Shown piece after piece: positions 1-5,360 of a DNA stretch of 5,360 nucleotides. This DNA comes from SAR86 cluster bacterium (GTDB lineage Bacteria > Pseudomonadota > Gammaproteobacteria > Magnimaribacterales > D2472), in NCBI GenBank assembly GCA_016779285.1, contig JADHNV010000064.1, positions 1-5,360 on the forward strand. Reading direction: 5' to 3'. Each line of letters starts with the position of its first letter. The first letter of the stretch is position 1. The translations under genes were made by a program, and so were the position numbers. Below the pieces are notes generated by a model. The model had not been told where the DNA came from, did no database searches, and was given only the letters and a program-made list of their open reading frames with translations.

Positions 1-125
1 TCTTTAACCATTAAATGCTTTTGCATTATTTTTGGATTTGGTTGAGGTGTAATAAAGTCATCAATCAAAATAGCAAAACCAATAATGGATCCCAGAATTA
101 TTGCTTGAATATATTTTTCATTCAT
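1..125 (-). CDS. N-terminal part of a small membrane-anchored protein of unknown function
   Basis: This reading frame starts at an ATG (complement of 123-125) and runs off the left edge of the window, so only about 41 residues are visible. The start is supported by a GGAG ribosome binding site (complement of 131-134) five bases upstream. The peptide begins MNEKYIQAIILGSIIGFAIL and has a hydrophobic stretch at about residues 5-21, followed by acidic residues and a Pro/Asn/Lys-rich stretch. This looks like one N-terminal membrane anchor or an uncleaved signal sequence. I see no lipobox cysteine and no recognisable domain. It lies 53 bases downstream of the SDR gene on the same strand, so the two may be co-transcribed; no hairpin terminator is visible in that gap (126-178). 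I do not recognise the family. Confidence 0.6.
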   Translation of the reverse strand, partial: MNEKYIQAIILGSIIGFAILIDDFITPQPNPKIMQKHLMVK

Positions 126-178
126 GATTGCTCCAAAGTGTTTATTTTATATAGAAAGCATATTAGCAAAAAAGTTCA

Positions 179-946
179 TTAGTTATTGGGTTGAACCACA
201 TTTAAGTATGAAGGCTTTTCTCCACCACCATGAACCTCTAGAGCAGCTCCTGTTACCCAATCTGCTAAATCAGAAGAGAAAAATATACAAGCATTAGCTA
301 CATCTGAAGGCTTTCCCATTCTTTTCATGGGTATCGTTTTTGCAACTTTGTTAATCTCTTTTTTACTACCGTAATGAAGTTTTGAATTTTCTGTTTCTAT
401 ATAACCTACAATGATTGAATTAACCTTAATTTTTGGCGCCCATTCGATGGCTAAAGTTTTTGTAAGATTCACAAGTCCACCCTTGGCAGCTCCATAAGCA
501 GCACTACCAGGCGTTGGTCTAGTTGCGGTAACACTGGATATATTTATGATGTTAGATGTATATTTTTGTTTCATCATAATTTTTGCAAACCTCTGACTTA
601 CATTAAGAGGGGCAGATAAATTAAGATCAATGATCGCATCATGGAATTTGTTAGATGCTTTTAAAGCATCAGCCATTGGAGCGCCTCCAGCATTATTTAT
701 CAAAACATCAATTGATTTTGAGGCTTCTTTGATTTTTTGCACAGCTTGATCTAGAGACTCAATATTTCTTATGTCACATTCAATGAATATGGCTTTATTA
801 CCTTTAGATTGGATGATTTTTTTGGGTTTATGTCTTGCGAGAACAAAGACTTTAGCATTTAGTTTTAAAAAAGATTTAGAAATTTCAACCCCTATACCTT
901 TTGTACCGCCAGTTATAACCACCGATTTCTTTTCTAGATTTATCAT
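179..946 (-). CDS. Classical short-chain dehydrogenase/reductase (SDR family oxidoreductase)
   Basis: A complete 255-residue protein, the usual length for a classical Rossmann-fold SDR. It is predicted to be a cytosolic NAD(P)-dependent alcohol/ketone oxidoreductase. Visible motifs are the cofactor glycine motif TGGTKGIG (12-19), the adenine-side Asp58, NNAG (84-87), the catalytic Asn109, Ser138 in INISS, and Tyr151/Lys155 in YGAAK. Arg38 after the second beta strand hints at NADP(H) rather than NAD, as an inference. The usual PG after the active site reads VG (180-181), and the C-terminus carries an EVHGGGEKPSYL stretch (237-248), a variant I associate from memory with a subgroup of FabG-like proteins. 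The ATG is preceded by a weak GGAA site (complement of 957-960) ten bases upstream. The gene is divergent from the F420 operon. A link to F420 metabolism through NADPH is possible but only suggested by position. The substrate cannot be named. Confidence 0.93.
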   Translation of the reverse strand: MINLEKKSVVITGGTKGIGVEISKSFLKLNAKVFVLARHKPKKIIQSKGNKAIFIECDIRNIESLDQAVQKIKEASKSIDVLINNAGGAPMADALKASNKFHDAIIDLNLSAPLNVSQRFAKIMMKQKYTSNIINISSVTATRPTPGSAAYGAAKGGLVNLTKTLAIEWAPKIKVNSIIVGYIETENSKLHYGSKKEINKVAKTIPMKRMGKPSDVANACIFFSSDLADWVTGAALEVHGGGEKPSYLNVVQPNN

Positions 947-975
947 TTATATTATTTTCCAGATTAATTAGATCA

Positions 976-981
976 ATTATA
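976..981 (-). promoter_or_regulatory. Candidate -10 box for the SDR gene
   Basis: The complement strand reads a perfect TATAAT here. A start of transcription about seven bases downstream would give a leader of roughly 23 bases before the SDR ATG, a sensible distance. No good -35 lies at 16-18 bases; the nearest match, TTGTCA (complement of 1005-1010), is about 23 bases away, which is too far. In AT-rich DNA such boxes occur by chance, so this is tentative. Confidence 0.3.
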
Positions 982-1006
982 AAGTATGTAGGTTGATTTT
1001 ATATTG

Positions 1007-1052
1007 ACAAATTTATTCTTGCAGATACCCATTGATTGACCGATGAATTTGT
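1007..1052. repeat. Imperfect inverted repeat in the divergent intergenic region
   Basis: ACAAATT (1007-1013) is exactly complementary to AATTTGT (1046-1052). With two G-T pairs the arms extend to 1007-1017 and 1042-1052, an 11-pair stem around a 24-base loop. It overlaps a TTGACA (1004-1009) and touches the candidate -10 of npdG, so it could be a regulator site placed between the two divergent genes. AT-rich DNA produces such repeats easily, and no regulator is known from this window. Confidence 0.35.
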
Positions 1053-1057
1053 ATAAT
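1052..1057 (+). promoter_or_regulatory. Candidate -10 box for the F420 operon
   Basis: A perfect TATAAT whose predicted transcript start near 1064 would give a leader of about 24 bases carrying the npdG ribosome binding site. The -35 is poor: the 17-base position reads CCATTG, and TTGATT (1032-1037) and TTGACC (1036-1041) are too close. A consensus TTGACA sits at 1004-1009, but no convincing -10 follows it at 16-18 bases. The operon promoter most likely lies in this gap, but the exact boxes are uncertain. Confidence 0.35.
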
Positions 1058-1087
1058 ATTTGATAATTAATAAGCAGGAGAGATTAA

Positions 1088-1720
1088 ATGAAAATAGCTA
1101 TTCTAGGCGGAACTGGATCTTTAGGTAGAGGTTTGGCATCAAGATGGATAAAAGCTGGACATGAAGTTGTGATAGGAAGCCGTGATTTAGGAAAAGCACA
1201 GGAGGTTGCATCCGATCTAGGTCTAGAAATATCATCTGGAATGCTTAATATTGATGCTGCTAAATCTTGTGAGCTTGCTTGCTTGACGGTGCCATTTGCT
1301 CATCAAGAATCGACGTTACTAAGCATTGACAATGCTTTGGCTAACAAGATAATGATCGATGCAACAGTTCCATTGATGCCTCCAAAGGTTATGAGAGTTC
1401 AATTACCAGAAAGTGGCTCAGCTGCATTGAATGCCCAATCAATTTTAGGTGAATCTACCACTGTGGTATCTGCATTTCAAAATATATCTGCCGAGTTACT
1501 GCAAACAGATGCAGAAATTGATTGTGATGTTTTAGTTGCAGGTGATTTGCTTGATGCTAGAAATGTTGTCATTGAATTAGCTGCTGATGCTGGTTTGAAA
1601 GCTTGGCATGCTGGCCCATTATGTAATTCAGCTGCTGCTGAAGCCCTGACTTCAATACTAATTGCCATTAATAAAAAACACTCACTTGCTCATTCAGGCA
1701 TTAAAATTACTGGCCATTAA
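1088..1720 (+). CDS. npdG: F420H2:NADP oxidoreductase (NADPH-dependent F420 reductase)
   Basis: A 210-residue cytosolic protein, the normal length for the Fno/NpdG family, which transfers hydride between NADP(H) and coenzyme F420. The N-terminal Rossmann domain starts with GGTGSLG (7-13). Thr9, Ser31, Arg32 and Lys36 match the residues that bind the NADP 2'-phosphate in archaeal Fno, as I recall that structure. LTVPFAH (66-72) and the C-terminal AGPLCNSAAAEALT (175-188) are also family hallmarks. A strong AGGAG (1076-1080) sits seven bases before the ATG, the best ribosome binding site in the operon, and fits a first gene. In aerobic bacteria the enzyme is thought to reduce F420 with NADPH, supplying F420H2 to other enzymes. 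At position 131 there is Gln where archaeal Fno, by my remembered alignment, has His. The location directly ahead of the F420 biosynthesis genes strongly supports the call. Confidence 0.94.
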   Translation: MKIAILGGTGSLGRGLASRWIKAGHEVVIGSRDLGKAQEVASDLGLEISSGMLNIDAAKSCELACLTVPFAHQESTLLSIDNALANKIMIDATVPLMPPKVMRVQLPESGSAALNAQSILGESTTVVSAFQNISAELLQTDAEIDCDVLVAGDLLDARNVVIELAADAGLKAWHAGPLCNSAAAEALTSILIAINKKHSLAHSGIKITGH

Positions 1721-1723
1721 AAT

Positions 1724-1728
1724 AGAGA
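1724..1728 (+). promoter_or_regulatory. Putative ribosome binding site of cofE
   Basis: AGAGA follows the npdG stop codon by three bases and lies six bases before the ATC at 1735 and three before the ATT at 1732. It is the only purine-rich stretch near the expected cofE start and therefore favours 1735. The match to a full AGGAGG is weak. Confidence 0.35.
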
Positions 1729-1734
1729 AATATT

Positions 1735-2496
1735 ATCAGTTCAATTAAACTCATTGCTTTAGAGACACTTCCTTTAATTGAGCCTGGCCAGGATATTGCA
1801 GATGAAATTATCAATGCATTGGTTACAGAATCCATTGAAGTTGATAATGGAGATATAGTCGCAATTGCTCAAAAGATAGTATCTAAATCAGAAAATCGAT
1901 ATTTCGATATCTCTTCTCTCACACCATCACAAGAAGCAATCAAATTAGCAAAGGCAATCAATAAAGAGCCAAATTTTGTTCAAGCTATTTTAAATGAGTC
2001 TAAGAAGGTTGTGCGCTACAGAATGGGCGTATTGATAGTTGAGCATAAATTAGGATTTATTCATGCAAATGCAGGAATAGATAGATCAAATATTGATCAG
2101 CAGAAAGATCTTGTCCTTCTTCTCCCTAAAGACCCTGACAAATCTGCAAGGAAAATTTCTGAAAGTTTATCTCGATATTTTCAAAAGGATGTATCTGTAA
2201 TTATTACCGATACAATGGGCAGACCTTTTAGGAATGGAATAGTCGGATTTACTATAGGCAGTCATAACATCGAATGTCTTCTTGATGAGAGGGGTAAAAA
2301 AGACCTTTATGGTAATGAACTTAAAGTAACTCAAATTGGTATTGCCGATGAATTAGCTGCCGCTGCATCTCTTTTGATGGGCCAGGCTGCACAAAAAAAA
2401 CCAGTTGTATTGATTAAAGGCTATCAATTCAAGCAGAATAATCTTTGTGACTCTCAGTCATTAATTCGTGATGAAGCAGAGGATTTATTTAGATGA
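1735..2496 (+). CDS. cofE: F420-0:gamma-glutamyl ligase, probably starting at a rare ATC/ATT codon
   Basis: CofE adds the gamma-linked glutamate tail to F420-0 using GTP and divalent metal. From the start chosen here the protein has 253 residues, close to the archaeal enzyme (about 249). Motifs are LPLIEPGQDI (12-21), NGD (38-40), QKIVSK (46-51), NAGID (112-116), TDT (158-160) with RPFR (163-166), KDLYG (189-193), ADELA (204-208) and LLMGQ (213-217). The first conventional start codon in frame, TTG at 1819, would delete the first 28 residues including LPLIEPGQDI, which align well with CofE N-termini. The frame is open from the TAG at 1723-1725 but contains no ATG, GTG or TTG before 1819. ATC at 1735 fits best; ATT at 1732 or 1744 is possible. 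It lacks the C-terminal nitroreductase-like domain of actinobacterial FbiB. Its TGA overlaps the cofD ATG as ATGA. Confidence 0.9.
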   Translation: MSSIKLIALETLPLIEPGQDIADEIINALVTESIEVDNGDIVAIAQKIVSKSENRYFDISSLTPSQEAIKLAKAINKEPNFVQAILNESKKVVRYRMGVLIVEHKLGFIHANAGIDRSNIDQQKDLVLLLPKDPDKSARKISESLSRYFQKDVSVIITDTMGRPFRNGIVGFTIGSHNIECLLDERGKKDLYGNELKVTQIGIADELAAAASLLMGQAAQKKPVVLIKGYQFKQNNLCDSQSLIRDEAEDLFR

Positions 2497-3422
2497 AAAA
2501 TTACCTGCTATTGTGTGGAGGAGTTGGAGGTGCCAAGCTTGCATTGGGGTTTAAAAATTCAATTAATTCTGAGAATTTAACCATTGCTGTTAATACTGGA
2601 GATGATTTTACGCATCTTGATTTCAAGATTTGTCCTGATCTTGATACGGTCATGTACACCCTTGCTGGTGAATCTGATGTATCAAAAGGGTGGGGCAGAA
2701 AGGATGAATCGTGGAACATGCTCTCAGCATTAAGGGAAATGAATGGTGAAACTTGGTTTCAACTCGGGGATAAAGATTTAGCCACACATATCCAGAGAAC
2801 CCAACTTATTCAATCCGGCTTTTCACTGACAGAAGCAACTCATAAATTATGTGAGTCATTTAAACTGCCTAAATATATTTATCCAATGAGCAATCAACCT
2901 GTCGAAACGTATATTCAAACAAAAAATAGATTACTTTCATTTCAAGAATATTTTGTCAAACTAAAGTGCGCACCGCCTGTGACCGATTTCGTATTTAAAG
3001 GTCTTGATAAAGCTGAATTTAACCCAGATTTAACTTTATCCTCATACGATGAAATTATTATCTGCCCATCGAATCCCTATGTAAGCATAAATCCAATGTT
3101 GCAACTAACAACTTTAAACCAATACCTTGGAGGGTTTTCAGACAAGGTTACGGTTATCAGCCCCATTGTAAATTCTAAATCTTTAAAAGGACCAACTGCT
3201 AAAATGATGCTAGAACTTGACCATGACATTAGTGTTGTAACAATTGGTAAATTTTATCAACAATACTCTAAAAGAATTTTTATCGACCCATCAGACGTCG
3301 AGGAAACAACAAAATTAAATGAATTGGGCTACGAGGTGCATTGTGCTAACTTAATTATGAATAACACCCTGTCAAAGAATTCACTTGCACATGAAATCAT
3401 CAAACTTCTCGAATCAAAATAA
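2493..3422 (+). CDS. cofD: 2-phospho-L-lactate transferase family protein (F420-0 forming)
   Basis: A 309-residue CofD/FbiA protein, the family's usual size. It transfers a phospho-three-carbon-acid unit (phospholactate, phosphoenolpyruvate or phosphoglycerate, depending on the organism) from its GDP-activated form to Fo. Motifs in order are GGVGGAKLALG (9-19), NTGDD (34-38), PDLDTVMY (48-55), LGDKDLATH (91-99), PMS (131-133), PSNP (192-195), SPI (223-225) and GP (233-234). These cover the GDP-side loop and the Fo-binding core as known for the family. The ATG overlaps the cofE stop by four bases and has an AGAGGA site (2478-2483) nine bases upstream inside cofE, so it can be initiated both by coupling and by its own site. 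Its TAA directly abuts the cofC ATG. The motifs do not tell which three-carbon acid is used. Confidence 0.95.
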   Translation: MKNYLLLCGGVGGAKLALGFKNSINSENLTIAVNTGDDFTHLDFKICPDLDTVMYTLAGESDVSKGWGRKDESWNMLSALREMNGETWFQLGDKDLATHIQRTQLIQSGFSLTEATHKLCESFKLPKYIYPMSNQPVETYIQTKNRLLSFQEYFVKLKCAPPVTDFVFKGLDKAEFNPDLTLSSYDEIIICPSNPYVSINPMLQLTTLNQYLGGFSDKVTVISPIVNSKSLKGPTAKMMLELDHDISVVTIGKFYQQYSKRIFIDPSDVEETTKLNELGYEVHCANLIMNNTLSKNSLAHEIIKLLESK

Positions 3423-3998
3423 ATGAATGTTTCAGCATTTATACCGATTAAAAAGTTTACAACATCAAAAAAAAGACTTTCTAAGGTAATTAGCTCTTCA
3501 GAAAGAGAGGCTCTTGCTGCTTCAATGGCAAATAACACAATTGATATTTTATCAAAATCTAATATATGCCATTCCATTACAGTGGTTACCAATGACAGCA
3601 CTTTGAGTTTCCATAATGCGAATTCATATTTCACAGAATCATCTTTAAATGAAGGATTGGAGGAAGCTATTAACTCAAGCGCTGTTTCTGATCATATCTT
3701 GATCATGCATGCTGATCTTCCAAGAATTAATGAAACTGATTTGCAACATCTTTTATCACTTTATAACAGTGCAAAGGTGAGTATAGTTTCTGATATAAAA
3801 AAACAAGGAACTAATTGCTTAATGTTTAGTGGATCTTTAAATTTTCAATATAAATTTGGTACAGATAGTTATAATTTGTTCCGAAATGAATTTAAAAATA
3901 ATGGTATTAACTACCAAGATATTGATCTACCCAGCCTGCAAGATGACCTTGACTCAGAGGAAGATTACTTCAAACTGATTAAATATATTAAAAGTTAA
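3423..3998 (+). CDS. cofC: Phospho-three-carbon-acid guanylyltransferase (CofC/FbiD family)
   Basis: A 191-residue nucleotidyltransferase-fold protein that joins GTP to a phospho-acid to give the substrate of CofD. Visible motifs are IPIK with the following K17-x-RL (7-19), the glycosyltransferase-A type start that binds the nucleotide; SLNEGLEEAI (74-83); HADLP (96-100), the usual xGDLP metal/nucleotide loop with Ala for Gly; QGTN (128-131); FGTDS (145-149), like the family FGxDS; and DDLDSEED (174-181), near the usual DxDTPEDL end. It starts immediately after the cofD stop (TAAATG) with no ribosome binding site visible, so its translation probably depends on ribosomes finishing cofD. It diverges more from standard members than its neighbours do, but the motifs and position make the call firm. 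Substrate choice (2-phospholactate, phosphoenolpyruvate or 3-phosphoglycerate) is not readable by eye. Confidence 0.9.
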   Translation: MNVSAFIPIKKFTTSKKRLSKVISSSEREALAASMANNTIDILSKSNICHSITVVTNDSTLSFHNANSYFTESSLNEGLEEAINSSAVSDHILIMHADLPRINETDLQHLLSLYNSAKVSIVSDIKKQGTNCLMFSGSLNFQYKFGTDSYNLFRNEFKNNGINYQDIDLPSLQDDLDSEEDYFKLIKYIKS

Positions 3999-4001
3999 AT
4001 T

Positions 4002-5360
4002 GTGAATATCCAGGAACAATCAAATCAATCTTTAAGGCAGTTAATAGAGGTTGGATGCATAGATTATAGTGAGCTGGTTTCATTATCCAATATATGTTTG
4101 TCTGATGCTTTGATTCAATCTTCTTATGATAAGAAAACAGCTCATTTTAAAAACTTAATCACCTATTCACCAAAAGTCTTCATACCCTTAACATTTTTAT
4201 GTCGCGATGTTTGCCATTACTGTACTTTTGCACAAACACCAAAAAAAGTTGTCTCCCCATATCTATCCATTGATCAAGTTATCGAAATTGCTAAAGAAGG
4301 TGAATTACAAGGTTGTTATGAAGCTCTGTTTACTCTTGGTGACAAACCTGAATTAAGGTACAAGACGGCACGTGATTGGCTGTCAACGAATGGCTTCAAG
4401 ACGACGAACGATTACCTTGCAGCCTGTGCTGAAGCGGTTCTAAGTGAAACTTCACTGATTCCGCATTTAAATCCTGGATGCCTCACTGCAGCTGAAATAA
4501 AAAAATTGAAGCCTTTGAGTGGATCCATGGGATTAATGGTTGAATCATTGTCAACACGACTGACTGAAAAAGGGCAGCCTCATTATGGGTCTCCTGATAA
4601 AGACCCATCCTTTAGAATGAAGACTTTAGTAGAAGCTGGAAAACAAAGCGTGCCATTCACCACAGGAATCTTAATTGGCATTGGGGAGACAAGATTAGAA
4701 CGATTAGAGTCATTGCATGAAATTGCGAAACTTCATAAAAAATATAACCACATTCAGGAAGTTATAGTACAAAATTTTAGAGCCAAACCTAATACATTGA
4801 TGGTCAATGCACCTGAGCCATCTTTTGACGAGTTAATGTGGACCATAGCAATGGCTAGACTCATTTTACCTGGTGATATTAGTTTACAAGTTCCACCCAA
4901 TTTAAATTCCAAGCATATCAATCAATTAACTCTCTCTGGAATAAATGATTTTGGAGGTATCTCTCCTATAACTAAAGACTATGTTAATCCTGAAGCGCCC
5001 TGGCCAGAGATTGAAAAATTAAATAAAATTGTCATCAAGTCTGATCAAGTTCTCAAACCAAGAGCAACTTTGTATCCAAAGTATTTCTCCAATCTCGAAA
5101 CTTTCTCAGCTCATGAAATATCATCTAAGTTATTGCAAATAACAGATTCTCAGTCATTGATAAGATCTGATAACTGGAAGTCTGGTGTCAGTAAATTCAT
5201 TCCGTCTTATCCAGAAGCAGTTATAAATTCTAATGTGCGTAAACTTATTAAAGATGTGGAGATAAACCCATCAACTGACAATATCCAATCACTTTTAGAA
5301 ATCTCTGACAATGATTTTACATACGTTGTCAACTATGCCAATGATATTAAATCATCAATC
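4002..5360 (+). CDS. fbiC: 7,8-didemethyl-8-hydroxy-5-deazariboflavin (Fo) synthase, CofG-CofH fusion, 3' end cut off
   Basis: The frame is open from GTG at 4002 to the window end (453 codons, no stop). FbiC makes Fo from tyrosine and 5-amino-6-ribitylaminouracil with two radical SAM halves. The CofG half shows YSPKVFIPLTFLCR with the 4Fe-4S cysteines C67, C71 and C74 (C-x3-C-x2-C), LGDKPE (112-117), an MVESLSTRL stretch, VQNFRAKPNT, a QVPPNL stretch (from about 296), GGISPIT (318-324) and NPEAPWP (329-335). After about residue 365 comes a linker, and from about 431 the sequence LLEISDNDFTYVVNYANDI resembles the start of CofH domains, so this is the fused bacterial form, not a lone CofG. The three CofH cysteines lie beyond the edge. 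The start is three bases after the cofC stop, in the same frame, with no ribosome binding site, so ATT at 3999 cannot be excluded. Confidence 0.93.
   Translation, partial: MNIQEQSNQSLRQLIEVGCIDYSELVSLSNICLSDALIQSSYDKKTAHFKNLITYSPKVFIPLTFLCRDVCHYCTFAQTPKKVVSPYLSIDQVIEIAKEGELQGCYEALFTLGDKPELRYKTARDWLSTNGFKTTNDYLAACAEAVLSETSLIPHLNPGCLTAAEIKKLKPLSGSMGLMVESLSTRLTEKGQPHYGSPDKDPSFRMKTLVEAGKQSVPFTTGILIGIGETRLERLESLHEIAKLHKKYNHIQEVIVQNFRAKPNTLMVNAPEPSFDELMWTIAMARLILPGDISLQVPPNLNSKHINQLTLSGINDFGGISPITKDYVNPEAPWPEIEKLNKIVIKSDQVLKPRATLYPKYFSNLETFSAHEISSKLLQITDSQSLIRSDNWKSGVSKFIPSYPEAVINSNVRKLIKDVEINPSTDNIQSLLEISDNDFTYVVNYANDIKSSI

Noticed and set aside
771..971. 66-codon open frame on the + strand opposite the SDR start
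   Set aside because: It overlaps the SDR N-terminus including its glycine motif and has no homology signal or good start context.
965..979. Small inverted repeat TAATT-AGATC-AATTA as a terminator or operator
   Set aside because: The arms are only five A/T pairs and do not extend, there is no following T tract, and such repeats are expected by chance at this base composition.
1004..1009. Consensus -35 TTGACA as the operon promoter
   Set aside because: No acceptable -10 follows at 16-18 bases (the sequence there is around ATACCC), and the good TATAAT at 1052 is far too distant to pair with it.
1477..1668. 63-codon - strand frame inside npdG
   Set aside because: Ala/Ser-rich shadow of the npdG coding sequence with no independent support.
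1819..1821. TTG as the start of cofE
   Set aside because: It would remove 28 upstream in-frame residues that match the conserved CofE N-terminus (LPLIEPGQDI), and I see no good ribosome binding site before it.
2501..2719. 72-codon - strand frame inside cofD
   Set aside because: Shadow of the most conserved part of cofD; its apparent composition follows the antisense of the glycine-rich motif.
3329..3634. 101-codon open frame on the - strand across the cofD/cofC junction
   Set aside because: It lies fully opposite two well-supported genes, has no recognisable motif, and is best explained as a shadow frame.

Overview
The window carries most of a coenzyme F420 biosynthesis operon on the + strand: npdG, cofE, cofD, cofC and an fbiC-type cofG-cofH fusion. 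Divergent to it, on the - strand, is a short-chain dehydrogenase gene followed by the start of a small membrane-anchored protein. The DNA is AT-rich (roughly one third G+C by eye), and gaps between genes are very short or absent. This suggests a bacterium with a compact, streamlined genome, possibly marine planktonic. The fused FbiC and the bacterial-looking CofE and CofD favour a bacterium over a methanogen. I cannot place the lineage further from sequence alone.

Layout: 1-125 (-) is the N-terminus of an unrecognised small protein with one hydrophobic segment. 179-946 (-) is a complete classical SDR oxidoreductase. 947-1087 is a 141-base divergent intergenic region with a candidate -10 box for each direction and an imperfect inverted repeat. 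1088-1720 is npdG, 1735-2496 cofE, 2493-3422 cofD, 3423-3998 cofC, and 4002 to the window end is fbiC, cut off just as its CofH half begins.

How the genes work together: FbiC makes the deazaflavin chromophore Fo from tyrosine and 5-amino-6-ribitylaminouracil. CofC activates a three-carbon phospho-acid with GTP. CofD transfers that unit to Fo, giving F420-0 or a variant. CofE adds the glutamate tail. NpdG exchanges hydride between NADP(H) and F420, which charges the cofactor. All known core steps are covered if the CofH half continues past the window. CofE is a stand-alone ligase without the C-terminal reductase domain of actinobacterial FbiB, so which F420 variant is made is open.

The most notable points are that cofE has no ATG, GTG or TTG at its homology-supported start and probably starts at ATC or ATT, and that cofD, cofC and fbiC lie in one reading frame separated by only a stop codon or one extra codon. 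I see no wholly new system here. The window is a compact F420 locus with a few unusual features.
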